NCBI GenBank assembly: GCA_024693065.1
Contig: JAILLP010000006.1
Location: forward strand, 124,001 to 188,000
Reading direction: 5' to 3'
DNA: 64,000 bases
From: Paludibacteraceae bacterium
Lineage (GTDB): Bacteria; Bacteroidota; Bacteroidia; Bacteroidales; Paludibacteraceae
This document shows positions 25,976-35,849 of the stretch, in pieces; the stretch's first letter is position 1; the number at the start of each line of letters is the position of its first letter. Under the pieces are notes generated by a model. The model was not told the DNA's origin. It did not search any database and saw only the letters and a list, made by a program, of their open reading frames with translations. Both the position numbers and the translations under genes were made by a program.

Positions 25976-27763
25976 ATGAAGAATATCCGTAACTTCTGTA
26001 TCATCGCCCATATCGACCATGGTAAAAGTACTTTGGCCGATCGTCTGCTGGAAATGACCAAGACTGTGACAGGAAAAGATCTCCAGGCACAGGTGCTGGA
26101 TGATATGGATCTGGAACGTGAACGCGGTATCACCATCAAAAGCCACGCCATCCAGATGGACTATATGTACAAGGGTGAGAAATATGTACTGAACCTAATC
26201 GACACCCCGGGACACGTGGACTTCTCCTACGAGGTCTCCCGCTCCATTGCGGCGTGCGAAGGCGCCCTGCTCATCGTGGACGCATCGCAGGGTATACAAG
26301 CGCAGACTATCTCGAACCTTTATATGGCTTTGGAACATGACTTGGAAATCATCCCCGTCATGAACAAGATAGACCTGCCCGGCGCCATGCCGGAGGAAGT
26401 GGAGGACCAAATAGTGGACTTGCTAGGCTGTAAGCGGGAGGAGATCATCCGTGCCAGCGGCAAGACCGGAGAGGGTGTGGATAAGGTCTTGGAGGCGATT
26501 GTGGAGAGGATCAAACCGCCTGTGGGTGACCCTGACGCTCCGCTCCAATGCTTGATCTTCGACTCTGTATTCAACCCGTTCCGTGGCATCATCGCCTACT
26601 TCAAAATCATCAATGGTACGATCAACAGTGGGGACCATGTGAAGTTCGTGGCGACGGAAAAGGAGTATTTGGCCGATGAAATCGGTATTTTACGCTTAGA
26701 CATGGAGCCTAAGCAGAGACTCTCCGCCGGCAACGTGGGCTACATCATCTCGGGTATCAAAACCTCGAAGGAGGTGAAGGTGGGCGATACCATCACCACG
26801 GTGGCCAACCCTTGCGAGAAGGCGATAGAGGGTTTCCAAGAGGTGAAGCCGATGGTCTTCGCCGGTGTCTACCCTATTGTGACGGAGGATTTCGAGAATC
26901 TCCGTTCTTCCATCGAAAAACTACAGTTGAACGACGCTTCCCTGACCTTTCAGGCGGAGTCATCCCTGGCCTTGGGCTTCGGGTTCCGCTGCGGATTCCT
27001 CGGCATGCTGCACATGGAAATCATCCAAGAACGTCTGGAGCGTGAATTCAACATGAACGTCATCACCACCGTGCCTAACGTGGAGTATGATGTCTATACA
27101 AAAAAGGGCGCTAAGATCGAGGTGCACAACCCGTCCGGTCTGCCGGACCTGACGCTCATAGAGCGCATCGAAGAGCCTTATATCCGCGCCTCCATCATCA
27201 CCTCCACCGAATACATCGGTCCGATCATGACCCTTTGCCTAGGCAAGAGGGGTGAGTTGGTACGCCAAGACTATGTGTCAGGAAACCGTGTGGAGCTGAT
27301 CTACGACATGCCTTTGGGTGAGATCGTCTTCGATTTCTACGACAAACTGAAGAGCATCTCGAAGGGATACGCCTCGTTCGACTACCACCCGCACGGTATG
27401 AGGGAGTCCAAGCTGGTGAAGCTAGATGTGCTGTTGAACGGTGAACCGGTCGACGCGCTCTCTACCCTAACCCACTTCGACAACGCCTATCCTCTTGGCA
27501 AACGCATGTGCGAAAAGTTGAAGGAACTGATTCCGCGCCAACAGTTCGAGGTGGCCATCCAAGCCGCCATCGGCACGAAGATCATCGCCCGCGAGACCAT
27601 CAAGGCGGTGCGCAAGGATGTGACGGCCAAGTGTTACGGAGGTGACGTCTCCCGTAAACGTAAATTGCTGGAGAAGCAAAAGGAGGGAAAGAAACGTATG
27701 AAACAGATTGGAACGGTCGAGGTGCCGCAGAAAGCCTTCCTTGAAGTGTTGAAATTGGATTAA
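25976..27763 (+). CDS. lepA: Elongation factor 4 (ribosome back-translocase)
   Basis: LepA is a translational GTPase that acts on stalled or mistranslocated ribosomes. The 595-residue length is typical. G motifs are intact: 'AHIDHGKST' (G1), 'DTPGHVDF' (G3), 'MNKIDLPGA' (G4) and 'SGKTGEG' (G5). The LepA-specific C-terminal part is present ('[17 protein letters not shown]', '[19 protein letters not shown]', '[21 protein letters not shown]'). lepB is not next to it. GC content and codon use are those of the core genes. Confidence 0.98.
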   Translation: MKNIRNFCIIAHIDHGKSTLADRLLEMTKTVTGKDLQAQVLDDMDLERERGITIKSHAIQMDYMYKGEKYVLNLIDTPGHVDFSYEVSRSIAACEGALLIVDASQGIQAQTISNLYMALEHDLEIIPVMNKIDLPGAMPEEVEDQIVDLLGCKREEIIRASGKTGEGVDKVLEAIVERIKPPVGDPDAPLQCLIFDSVFNPFRGIIAYFKIINGTINSGDHVKFVATEKEYLADEIGILRLDMEPKQRLSAGNVGYIISGIKTSKEVKVGDTITTVANPCEKAIEGFQEVKPMVFAGVYPIVTEDFENLRSSIEKLQLNDASLTFQAESSLALGFGFRCGFLGMLHMEIIQERLEREFNMNVITTVPNVEYDVYTKKGAKIEVHNPSGLPDLTLIERIEEPYIRASIITSTEYIGPIMTLCLGKRGELVRQDYVSGNRVELIYDMPLGEIVFDFYDKLKSISKGYASFDYHPHGMRESKLVKLDVLLNGEPVDALSTLTHFDNAYPLGKRMCEKLKELIPRQQFEVAIQAAIGTKIIARETIKAVRKDVTAKCYGGDVSRKRKLLEKQKEGKKRMKQIGTVEVPQKAFLEVLKLD

Positions 27764-27823
27764 TCGTCAATGATGGAATAGTGTAGTGTAACAATATAAA
27801 CGTATTTTTTAAAAGTAAAAATT

Positions 27824-29152
27824 ATGAAAAAAATTTGTGTCGCACTTGGCGTGCTATTTATGGCTATCGCCTCCGCATTTGCGGACGATAATGAGTTGGT
27901 GAAGACGGCTACGTCCATCTCCACAAAGTCTAGTGGCGAAATCTCCACGGATTCCATCTACTGGAAGTTCCCTGGTTCTGTAGGTCTGAACGTCAACCAA
28001 GCCTACTTCAGCGACTACTGTATGGAAGGTACTGGTCTCAGCGTGTCAACAGACGCTTTTCTGAACTTGAATGCCAACTACAAGAAAAACAGGGTGAAAT
28101 GGGACAATAGCTTCTCCGCTAAATACGGAATGATCTTCTCTTCCGAATTCACCAGCGATGAGCCTGTCCGCAAAAACATGGATGAGTTCGGCCTCTATTC
28201 AAAGTTTGGCTACAAAATGGCGAAATATTGGTATGCGTCCGCATTAGCTAGTTTGGAATCTCAATTCACTCCAAGTTACAAATATGAGTTGTCTGATAAA
28301 TTCTCTGCGGAAAAATATCAAAAAGAAAGAGAAGAGGTTGAAAAAATAATGCAGGAACAAGGTTACTATGAGAAGTATTATGATGAATTATTCGAATCAA
28401 AAGACAACTTTGAATCAAAGAAAGATACAATTTCCGCTTTCTTTGCTCCTGGTTCCATGAAAGTTTCTTTGGGTTTCGATTATGTTCCGAATAAAAAGAT
28501 TAGTTTCTTTATGTCTCCGTTGACAGCACGATTTACATTCTGCCGATTGAATGAATTGGCCGCCAATTATGGTATGGAAAAAATTTCAGAGGCGGTAATG
28601 GATACAATTGACGAGAATACCGTGGTTGTTAGGAAAGAGTCTCAATACAAAAAATCAAGAAGTGAGTTGGGTGCATATGCCATCTTGCGTTCCGATTTCG
28701 ACATAACCAAGAACCTTCACTTCTTCAGTTCATTGGAAGGATTCTTCGCATACAACAAAGCCATCTCCGTTTATACGGACGATTATAGGGAATGGTACGG
28801 AAAAAAATATGAGAAAAGAGTATGGGACAGGAACAAAAGTATAGAAAAAAATTTAGAACATGACTATCATGCTAGTCTACCATACGACATTGATAAAGAG
28901 TCAATTTATGTTACTGAGTATGACAGAGATAAACCAGGAAAAGATATTAAGGAATTTGTCCATGGATGGTCCTTCAAGTGGAAATTGGAGTTGATGGCAA
29001 AGCTGACCAAATACATTAACGTATCAGTCAGGACTCAACTCAAATACGACAATGCTGAGATGAAGTCGCTAAAGGATAGGAATTATGGTTTACCATATGC
29101 TAGTATACAGTTCTGGGAGGCTACCTCTATAGGTATAGCTTACCAATTCTGA
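27824..29152 (+). CDS. DUF3078 outer-membrane protein family
   Basis: The 442-residue protein starts with a signal peptide (residues 1-20, '..MAIASAFA'). It then shows the DUF3078 pattern, found almost only in Bacteroidota: 'YWKFPGSVGLNVNQAYFSDY', 'NLNANYKKNRVKWDNSFSAKYGM', and a C-terminal 'ASIQFWEATSIGIAYQF'. Alternating beta-strand character and the terminal Phe suggest an outer-membrane beta-barrel. A central charged insertion (about residues 165-205, 'EKYQKEREEVEKIMQEQG') is helical and longer than in many relatives. The function of the family is unknown. A terminator follows at 29181-29213. Confidence 0.8.
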   Translation: MKKICVALGVLFMAIASAFADDNELVKTATSISTKSSGEISTDSIYWKFPGSVGLNVNQAYFSDYCMEGTGLSVSTDAFLNLNANYKKNRVKWDNSFSAKYGMIFSSEFTSDEPVRKNMDEFGLYSKFGYKMAKYWYASALASLESQFTPSYKYELSDKFSAEKYQKEREEVEKIMQEQGYYEKYYDELFESKDNFESKKDTISAFFAPGSMKVSLGFDYVPNKKISFFMSPLTARFTFCRLNELAANYGMEKISEAVMDTIDENTVVVRKESQYKKSRSELGAYAILRSDFDITKNLHFFSSLEGFFAYNKAISVYTDDYREWYGKKYEKRVWDRNKSIEKNLEHDYHASLPYDIDKESIYVTEYDRDKPGKDIKEFVHGWSFKWKLELMAKLTKYINVSVRTQLKYDNAEMKSLKDRNYGLPYASIQFWEATSIGIAYQF

Positions 29153-29180
29153 TATGAACGAATAAGATAGATAAAACGGA

Positions 29181-29213
29181 ATAGGAGGCGATCCGTAGGG
29201 GTCGCCTCCTTTC
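29181..29213 (+). terminator. Hairpin terminator after the DUF3078 gene
   Basis: AGGAGGCGA (29183-29191) pairs with TCGCCTCCT (29202-29210), with further pairs inside the loop. A short TTTC tract follows on the plus strand. Confidence 0.65.
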
Positions 29214-29227
29214 TAATTGACGATGAA

Positions 29228-29935
29228 ATGGGCAGAAGGCTAGAGGATATAGACTTGAAGGCTTTCCTTTTCGACATGGATGGTGTGCTGTACGACTCCA
29301 TGCCGAACCATGCGAAGGCTTGGGTGCATGCGTTCAAATCGCTTGGACTGGAATTTACGGATTATGACGTATATATGCGGGAGGGCATGACGGGCTCTTC
29401 CACCATCAGCGAGGTGTTCGCCTCCCAGTTGGGAAGAACGGCGACGGAAGAGGAATGCCAGCGCATCTACAAATTCAAGTCGCAATGCTTTGAGAATCTG
29501 CCACAACCGCCTAAGATGAAGGACGTCGAGAAGGTTTTATCGGCCATCCAAGCGGCCCAAAAGGAGATCTTCTTGGTCACTGGTTCGGGACAACTCTCCC
29601 TAATTGACAAACTAAACCACTCTTTTCCTGGCGTGTTCGCCAGAGAGCGTATGGTGACCGCCTACGATGTGAAAAAAGGAAAACCTGACCCTGAGCCGTA
29701 CCTTATCGGACTAAAGAAGGGTGGATTGCGTCCTGATCAGGCTATTGTAGTCGAGAACGCACCTTTGGGCGTACGCTCCGCATCCTCCGCAGGCATCTTC
29801 ACTATTGCGGTGAATACGGGTATTTTACGTGATGAGGAACTCACAAAAAACGGGGCAGACTTGCTTTATCACAGCATGGAGGAACTATACTTGGACTTGC
29901 CCCGCATCCTTGGGGTAACCAAAAACCTCCGTTAA
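29228..29935 (+). CDS. HAD-superfamily phosphatase (beta-phosphoglucomutase-like)
   Basis: The 235-residue protein has the four HAD motifs. They are 'FLFDMDGVLYDSM' with the Asp nucleophile and acid/base, 'FLVTGSGQ' (motif II Thr), 'KKGKPDPEPY' (motif III Lys) and 'VVENAPLGVRSA' (motif IV, here Glu-Asn in place of Glu-Asp). A helical C1-type cap lies at about residues 27-95. It belongs to the PGMB/phosphatase group; the substrate is unknown. Its 3' end overlaps the convergent ABC ATPase gene by 51 bases. Confidence 0.85.
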   Translation: MGRRLEDIDLKAFLFDMDGVLYDSMPNHAKAWVHAFKSLGLEFTDYDVYMREGMTGSSTISEVFASQLGRTATEEECQRIYKFKSQCFENLPQPPKMKDVEKVLSAIQAAQKEIFLVTGSGQLSLIDKLNHSFPGVFARERMVTAYDVKKGKPDPEPYLIGLKKGGLRPDQAIVVENAPLGVRSASSAGIFTIAVNTGILRDEELTKNGADLLYHSMEELYLDLPRILGVTKNLR

Positions 29936-30643
29936 TACGTCGGAGGCTCCTATCGCCTCCGCATCTCCCTGCACGATTCCATCGCTCATCACCCACATCT
30001 GGTCCGCATAACGCAAGGCCAAATCGATTTCATGGGTGGAGATGAGTATACTCTTCCCAGACTGACTCAACTGTTTCAGGATGGCGAAAATCTCTATTCT
30101 GTTCCTATAATCCAAAAAGGATGTGGGCTCGTCCAATAAGATGAGGGGCGTGTCTTGCGCCAACGCTCTCGCGATCCATACCCGCTGTCTCTCCCCGTCC
30201 GACATCTCCGACAACCTTCTATCTGCCAGATGGCTGATTTTCACCATGGATAGGGCATTTTTCACAATTTCCTCGTTCCTCTCATCCAACGTGCCCACCC
30301 AATTGGAATAGGCGTATCTTCCGATGGAAACGACCTCTCTGACCGTCAATCTGCTGGTATCCACATTATTCGTGACGACGATGCTCACATACTCCGCCCT
30401 TTTCTCGATGGATAGGGAAAAAAGATCCGTTCCTGCCAAGGAAACCGTTCCCGCAAGGGGTTTGAGCAAACCACACAATGTCCGAAGCAGGGTGGACTTC
30501 CCCACTCCATTCGGTCCGACAAGGGCGGTGAACGAACCTCGCCTCAACTGTAGGTTCAGGTTCGACTGCAATGTCCGCACTGCGTTTCCATCGACTTTAT
30601 AACCTACAGAAAGGTCGCTGGTCAGAAGAATCGGTTCATTCAT
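29885..30643 (-). CDS. ABC transporter ATP-binding protein (FecE/BtuD type), orphan
   Basis: Starting at the ATG at 30643, eight bases inside the end of the upstream hydrolase gene, the product has 252 residues. Walker A is 'GPNGVGKST' (43-51), the signature is 'LSEMSDGE' (144-151) and Walker B is 'LILLDEPTS' (about 167-175), followed by 'STHEIDLALRYAD'. The D-loop and overall sequence fit ATPases of siderophore, heme or cobalamin importers. No permease or binding protein is encoded nearby, so it must pair with components elsewhere. It converges on and overlaps the HAD gene by 51 bases. Confidence 0.88.
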   Translation of the reverse strand: MNEPILLTSDLSVGYKVDGNAVRTLQSNLNLQLRRGSFTALVGPNGVGKSTLLRTLCGLLKPLAGTVSLAGTDLFSLSIEKRAEYVSIVVTNNVDTSRLTVREVVSIGRYAYSNWVGTLDERNEEIVKNALSMVKISHLADRRLSEMSDGERQRVWIARALAQDTPLILLDEPTSFLDYRNRIEIFAILKQLSQSGKSILISTHEIDLALRYADQMWVMSDGIVQGDAEAIGASDVLTEVFGYPKDAGQVQV

Positions 30644-31277
30644 GGATATATGGATTATTGGCTTTTTCAAACCCGATGGTGGTCTTCGGACCATGTCCGG
30701 GCAAAACGGTCGTATCCACTGGCAAATTCATCAGTTTTTCCTTAATGGAACGGATCAGTTCAGGACCATTGCCCCGCTCCAAATCGGTTCTGCCGATGCT
30801 GCCCATGAAGAGGGAATCTCCGCTGAAAAGGAGCTTTTCCTTCGGCGCATAGAAACATACACCTCCAGGGGAATGTCCCGGCGTATGGATCACATGGAGC
30901 TCCGAATCGCCTAACTTTATGACGTCACCGTCACTCAAATAAGACTTGAGCGGCACGCACTTCAACTCCTCGTCGATGCCGAACTTTCTCCCGTACGTGG
31001 GGAAGATATCCAGGAAAAACTCGTCCGATGCATGCGCCTCGGGCTGGATGCCGAATCCATCGAACAAAACCTGACATCCGAAGATATGGTCCAAGTGCAA
31101 GTGTGTCTGAATGATACGAGTCAATTTCAGCCCATTTGACCGAATATATCCGACCAACCGTTCCTGCTCCTCCTCGAAGAAACAGCCAGGGTCGATGATG
31201 ATGCAATTCTTCTCCTCATCGGTCAACACGTACGTGTTCTCCTGGAACATATTGAATATAAACTGTTTGACCTCCAT
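30636..31277 (-). CDS. Metallo-beta-lactamase-fold hydrolase (glyoxalase II-like)
   Basis: The 213-residue protein has the zinc motif 'THLHLDHIFG' (His59, His61, Asp63, His64), 'IHTPGHSPGGVCFY', 'LFSGDSLFMGSIGRTDL' and 'VLPGHGPKTTIG'. This set matches the YcbL/GloB-like group of thioester hydrolases, shorter than true GloB because the C-terminal substrate domain is missing. A role in hydroxyacyl-thiol hydrolysis is inferred. It sits between pcm and the ABC ATPase in a four-gene minus-strand run that begins with rsmG. Confidence 0.88.
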   Translation of the reverse strand: MEVKQFIFNMFQENTYVLTDEEKNCIIIDPGCFFEEEQERLVGYIRSNGLKLTRIIQTHLHLDHIFGCQVLFDGFGIQPEAHASDEFFLDIFPTYGRKFGIDEELKCVPLKSYLSDGDVIKLGDSELHVIHTPGHSPGGVCFYAPKEKLLFSGDSLFMGSIGRTDLERGNGPELIRSIKEKLMNLPVDTTVLPGHGPKTTIGFEKANNPYIHE

Positions 31278-31289
31278 ATAATCTTTTAC

Positions 31290-31937
31290 TTACATGATTC
31301 CTTTTAGCATGGGGACGAAAGCGCACGTCCCGAAATCCTCCTTGCTGAAGTTCGTTTCAGAGACACGGGCAAGCCGAACCATTCTGAGTCCGCTCTTCTC
31401 TTGCACAGGAATGACGATGGAACCGCCTATTTTACACTGCATCAACAAGTTCTGCGGTATCTCCGACGCACCAGCGGTAACGATGATTTTATCGAATGGA
31501 GCCATCTCCGCCCATCCCTCATAGCCATCCCCATATTTACATTGCACCTTATAATTCAAACTGGCAAGTCTTTTTTGGGCGCTCTCCGACAGCTCCCTTA
31601 TACGTTCCACCGAATAGACGGATGCGCCGCAACAAGCCAAAACAGCGGATTGGTAGCCCGAGCCCGTGCCAATCTCCAAGACCTTCTCCCCCTCTTGCGG
31701 GTTCAACAATTCAGTCTGGTATGCCACTGTCCACGGTTGCGAAATGGTCTGGTCAGCCCCGATCGGATAGGCGTTATCGTTGTAGGCGAACGGTTCCAAC
31801 GTGCTGTTCATGAAAAGATGGCGTGGAACGCTGGCTATCGCATTCAACACCCTAGTGTTCTTTATCCCCTTGGCATATAGCTGTTCCGCCAGACGTCGCC
31901 TCAACGTCGCATGTCTAGGTGTGTCATTCATGATCAT
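31290..31937 (-). CDS. pcm: Protein-L-isoaspartate O-methyltransferase
   Basis: Pcm methylates isoaspartyl residues so that damaged proteins can be repaired. The 215-residue protein has 'VPRHLFM', 'IGADQTISQPWTVA', the SAM-binding 'VLEIGTGSGYQSAVLA', 'DGYEGWAEMAPFDKIIVTAG' and 'LKIGG'-like 'CKIGGSIVIPV', all in family order. Two ATGs (31937 and 31931) are possible; the first lies three bases after the rsmG stop. It is followed by the metallo-beta-lactamase-fold gene. Confidence 0.95.
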   Translation of the reverse strand: MIMNDTPRHATLRRRLAEQLYAKGIKNTRVLNAIASVPRHLFMNSTLEPFAYNDNAYPIGADQTISQPWTVAYQTELLNPQEGEKVLEIGTGSGYQSAVLACCGASVYSVERIRELSESAQKRLASLNYKVQCKYGDGYEGWAEMAPFDKIIVTAGASEIPQNLLMQCKIGGSIVIPVQEKSGLRMVRLARVSETNFSKEDFGTCAFVPMLKGIM

Positions 31938-31940
31938 CTA

Positions 31941-32564
31941 TCACAATGGTAAATAAACCGCCTTTTTCGTTTGGAAAAACTCCTCGGAGAAGAAATCCTT
32001 GATATTAAAGAGCGAAGCCGCATGCCGGAAAGGACTCACCTCATGCTCCAATTCACCGCCTTTCAGGCAGATTAGTCCGTTGGGAAGGGCATTTTTCGGA
32101 TTCTTATGCTCCACATTTTTCCGTGTCAACCGAACGAGGTCGCCCAACGGCATGACCGCGCGACTGACGATGAAATCGAACTTTCCCTTCTCATCCTCCA
32201 CCCTCTCGTGCGCAAAAGTGGTGTTGGTCAAGCCGATAGCGTTGGAGATCTCCGTCGCCACACGGATCTTTTTCCCGATGGAATCGACCAAATGGAACTG
32301 ACAATTAGGATAATAGATTGCCAACGGAATGGCAGGGAACCCGCCACCCGTACCGACGTCCATGACGCTGGTGCCATCCTTGAACGATAGGATCTTAGGG
32401 ATGGCCAAGGAATGCAGGACATGATGCTCGTAAAGATTCTCTATGTCCTTGCGGGATATCACATTGATCTTACTGTTCCAATCGATATACAAATCGTATA
32501 GCGCGGCGAACTGTTCCTTCTGTTTGTCCGATAGATTCGGGAAATATTTAAGGATAATATCCAT
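31941..32564 (-). CDS. rsmG: 16S rRNA (guanine527-N7)-methyltransferase
   Basis: RsmG (GidB) modifies G527 of 16S rRNA; its loss is known to give low-level streptomycin resistance. The ATG at 32564 gives 207 residues, the usual length; a longer frame from a TTG is rejected. Motifs: 'NVISRKDIENLYEHHVLHSL', 'VMDVGTGGGFPAIPLAI' (SAM site), 'DSIGKKIRV' and 'FDFIVSRAV'. It is the first gene of the rsmG-pcm-hydrolase-ABC run. Confidence 0.95.
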   Translation of the reverse strand: MDIILKYFPNLSDKQKEQFAALYDLYIDWNSKINVISRKDIENLYEHHVLHSLAIPKILSFKDGTSVMDVGTGGGFPAIPLAIYYPNCQFHLVDSIGKKIRVATEISNAIGLTNTTFAHERVEDEKGKFDFIVSRAVMPLGDLVRLTRKNVEHKNPKNALPNGLICLKGGELEHEVSPFRHAASLFNIKDFFSEEFFQTKKAVYLPL

Positions 32565-32776
32565 GTCTCGTCTTTTCTTTTTCCGCAAATTTAACGATAG
32601 TTCCTCTAACGGCAAAATCCACAGGAGGGATAATCACGGCAGGTTCTCAGAAGTGGATGGAGGAAAATATTCACTATTTTAGACAATACCAACAGAGATT
32701 TCCCCGTATATTAGTTATATTTGCATAATACGTATTTTTTAAATAGTTCAACAAATCATAGAAAAAACTGATTGTC

Positions 32777-33349
32777 ATGAATATACTTTTTTTGCACGGA
32801 ATGGCTTCGAGCCACGAATCTGCCACAGCTGAGTTTATCCGTAAATACCTGCCGGAAGCGACTGTCTGGGTGCCGGACTTGTCCATCGACCCAGAGAAGG
32901 CTTTCCCTCAAATCGACCGTTTCTTGGCGGAATATCAAGTGGACCTGATCATCGGCCATAGCCTCGGCGGATTCATGGCGCAGAAATATAGGGGAAGGAA
33001 AAAAATCCTGCTGAATCCCAGCCTCGGCATGACCTACATGTACATGTTCCAAGGCGACAACAAATACAAGGAAGGAAGAGCCGACGGCAACCAGATATGG
33101 CACGTGGACAAGCGTATGTGCGACATCTACAAGGATATGGAGCGGAAACAATACGACGACCTGACACCCGAAGAGGACGCACTGACCATCGGCATGTTCG
33201 GACGGAAAGATTTCATGACGCGCATGGCCGCCCATTGGTTCAAGCAGCACTACAGCAACCGAATCTTCATGCCGGGAGGGCACTACCCTCCAGAAGAGTC
33301 CATCCGGGATTATGTGGTACCGCAAATCCGCTCTTTCCTGAACGAATAA
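32777..33349 (+). CDS. YqiA/YcfP-family alpha/beta hydrolase (esterase)
   Basis: The 190-residue protein begins 'MNILFLHGMASS' and has the nucleophile elbow 'IIGHSLGGFMAQ' (Ser62). 'MPGGHYPPEE' (late His) is consistent with the catalytic triad of small YqiA/YcfP esterases. The substrate is unknown. TATATTTG at 32716-32723 is an exact -7 box about 55 bases upstream, without a well-spaced -33 box. DUF2157 follows after 29 bases and may be cotranscribed. Confidence 0.82.
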   Translation: MNILFLHGMASSHESATAEFIRKYLPEATVWVPDLSIDPEKAFPQIDRFLAEYQVDLIIGHSLGGFMAQKYRGRKKILLNPSLGMTYMYMFQGDNKYKEGRADGNQIWHVDKRMCDIYKDMERKQYDDLTPEEDALTIGMFGRKDFMTRMAAHWFKQHYSNRIFMPGGHYPPEESIRDYVVPQIRSFLNE

Positions 33350-33378
33350 CGCACGCAATTCTTTAAAACGCCAGATAC

Positions 33379-34683
33379 ATGAAGATAACCAATATCGACA
33401 CCCAGGAGTTGCTGGACCACCACATCATCGACGAGGAGGTGGCCAACAATATCATCAACTATTACTTGGAGAAAGAGGGGAATAAGAAAAAATTCCTCAC
33501 CAATACGACCTTGCCGCTGTGCATCGTCGCAGCCCTCTTTATCATAACAGGTGTATGTTTTCTCCTTGCGGATAACTGGGAGTCCATCCCCCATGCGCTT
33601 CAAGTCGTCATCGGATTACTACCGATCATCCTAGGCGCAGCCTCCTGCTATTACGTGTACAAGCACCAATACGAGAGTCGGGCATTTAAGGAAACGGCAG
33701 GCATCATATATTGCATAGGTCTGATAACAACCTTATGCTTGATCAACCATATCTTCGGCATGGAGATTGATTTTCCAATCTATGTCTTCACGCTGGCGAT
33801 ATTGGCATACCCCATCGTATTTCTTTTCAGGTCAGTTATCACATCCTCGGTCATCATGACATTTTTATGTATCTCATCAACTTATACGATACTTGACGGA
33901 AGAGATTTATTGAGCGTTGTCTTATATCTCATCATCTTCTTCATTGATTTGCTGTTTCTTTACAGAACTTACCATACGGAGAAGGATACCTTCCTTGTCA
34001 AATTCAGGACGGCGACCCTCCCCTTAGTCCTTTTCTTTGTGATTATGTGGGGACATATAGCATTAAGAGAAGGAAATACTAATGAGGATATATGCCTAAT
34101 GATCTCTTCATTTTTTGCGTCCGCATGCATATCATACTCACTACACACATGGATCAAGCAATCCACACATATCCAAAGCAATGCATCTTTTCTGAAAGCA
34201 ACTACATACCTCGCTAACTTCATAATTCTGGCCATTTTCGCTTTCAGTGTATCCGCAGACCGCAAAGACGAGAATGGACCGACCGAGTTCCCGATAATTG
34301 CCATCATACAAATCCTCCTGTTGGAGCTCTCCTTCTTCATGAAATGGAAAAGAGGATTGAGAGCTGAGTTGGACGAGTGGATCACGCTTCCCCTGATTCC
34401 TCTTGTCTTGGTTATACCTTATGCTTATTTCTCGTACACATTCCAAAGTCTAATCCTCATTTACTTGGCCTACCTCACATTCGTTAGCATACGGACGATG
34501 GATGTGCTGAAACTGAATTTGGCCTTAGTGGGTTGGTACGTTTTCATGTTGTTGACATTGTTCGAATATGATCAATCAATCATCCTAATAGGAACGCTCT
34601 CCATCGTCTGGGGCGTTGTGCTTATCCTAATCAATCTATTCATCTCAAAGAAAAAGAGCCATGGACTTCAACAAAATAACTAA
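33379..34683 (+). CDS. DUF2157 membrane protein
   Basis: The 434-residue protein has a soluble N-terminal helix pair ('QELLDHHIIDEEVANNIINYYLE') followed by about a dozen hydrophobic helices. The DUF2157 features 'GVCFLLADNWESIPHALQVVIGLLPI' are all visible in short form near residues 55-80. The biochemical role of the family is not known. Its last 23 bases overlap the start of the next gene, which points to coupled translation. Confidence 0.8.
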   Translation: MKITNIDTQELLDHHIIDEEVANNIINYYLEKEGNKKKFLTNTTLPLCIVAALFIITGVCFLLADNWESIPHALQVVIGLLPIILGAASCYYVYKHQYESRAFKETAGIIYCIGLITTLCLINHIFGMEIDFPIYVFTLAILAYPIVFLFRSVITSSVIMTFLCISSTYTILDGRDLLSVVLYLIIFFIDLLFLYRTYHTEKDTFLVKFRTATLPLVLFFVIMWGHIALREGNTNEDICLMISSFFASACISYSLHTWIKQSTHIQSNASFLKATTYLANFIILAIFAFSVSADRKDENGPTEFPIIAIIQILLLELSFFMKWKRGLRAELDEWITLPLIPLVLVIPYAYFSYTFQSLILIYLAYLTFVSIRTMDVLKLNLALVGWYVFMLLTLFEYDQSIILIGTLSIVWGVVLILINLFISKKKSHGLQQNN

Positions 34684-35803
34684 AAAGCAACTTCTCCTTG
34701 CGGCGCTCATCGTGCCAATCCTTTTGGCTATCATTTGGACGATTCGATGCCAAATAACATCCAGCAAGGAATACACCATCGAAAGACCTATTGTATCATG
34801 TACTGTGAATTCAGACGAATATGGATATGCGCTTTCCGTGGATTTTGACAATGGAGATTTTTCTGAGGAGGAATATCATCGTCATAGAAAATATCTCACC
34901 TACAAAAAAGACTCCAATGGATATTACTATCCGGACAGGACCCGCATAATACCGCCATTAAACATGCCATTCACTGTAAATAGATATGAAGGGGAGTTCT
35001 TTTATGTCGGGAAAGGGGAAGCCTTATGGGTACAGTATTTCCTTAACAAAGCGATAAAGGATGGTCACACTGTCTGTGGCATCAAGCAACTCAAAAATGG
35101 CAATGATGAATTCCTAAACATTGAAATCGACGGGAAAACCTGTTCGGATGACATTGCCGACTTGGCCTTAAGCGACTATGCGGAAGCGTTGGATAGCGTG
35201 GAAAAGAGCATCGGAAAAGGGGTCTCATCATACTGTAGCAAAGCTATTTGCGACCCAGACAACGATTTAAATTACGTATCTCTGCTAACAGAGAGAATGG
35301 ATGACCACCTCCCATCTAGCATACTATACTTGATATGCAAGAAAAAGGATGATAGCGAGTTCCGAGAAACACTCATCGAGAAAGGAAAGATTTGGTATAA
35401 AAAATATTTGCATGCAGACAAATACGGCAACCTTCAAAACGCCATCCAGCAGCTCACCTCCTCCTATCATTGGGTAAATCAAGAGAACTACAAGGAGCTA
35501 TACAAGATTTATTATGAAGAAGATGACCACCACGGAACAGAAAATAAGGAGGGCGAATCCATCGCAGAAAAGGACAAGGACGATTTAGAAGGAGAAGTAG
35601 AAATAGTAGAAAAAGTCTTATTAGATAGATTAGATAGAATAGGAGAAAAAGCCTTAGATATAGATAAGATAAGCGAGTTTGTTAACTTCCAAGGCACGCC
35701 TGATTCTGTGACCATCTACCTCATCGGCTTCTGGGTCCGAAGGTGGAACGATGGTTCCGCGGAGACAATATACAGTGTTTTGAAGAACTTAAATTTGGAA
35801 TAA
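34661..35803 (+). CDS. Membrane-anchored protein of unknown function, coupled to DUF2157
   Basis: I do not recognise the family. The 380-residue product has one N-terminal membrane helix (about residues 11-28) and a large soluble part, probably periplasmic. In DUF2157 operons this position is often taken by a GDYXXLXY-domain protein, but that motif is absent here. A stretch encoded at about 35585-35670 is strongly purine-rich with TTAGATAGA repeats and codes an acidic/basic helical segment ('VEKVLLDRLDRIGEKALD'). It differs in composition from the rest. The 23-base overlap with the upstream gene supports a two-gene unit. Confidence 0.7.
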   Translation: MDFNKITKKQLLLAALIVPILLAIIWTIRCQITSSKEYTIERPIVSCTVNSDEYGYALSVDFDNGDFSEEEYHRHRKYLTYKKDSNGYYYPDRTRIIPPLNMPFTVNRYEGEFFYVGKGEALWVQYFLNKAIKDGHTVCGIKQLKNGNDEFLNIEIDGKTCSDDIADLALSDYAEALDSVEKSIGKGVSSYCSKAICDPDNDLNYVSLLTERMDDHLPSSILYLICKKKDDSEFRETLIEKGKIWYKKYLHADKYGNLQNAIQQLTSSYHWVNQENYKELYKIYYEEDDHHGTENKEGESIAEKDKDDLEGEVEIVEKVLLDRLDRIGEKALDIDKISEFVNFQGTPDSVTIYLIGFWVRRWNDGSAETIYSVLKNLNLE

Positions 35804-35849
35804 TCCCCCATTTTTCTTATCTTCATAGAAAGATAAAAAGATTTGAGAT

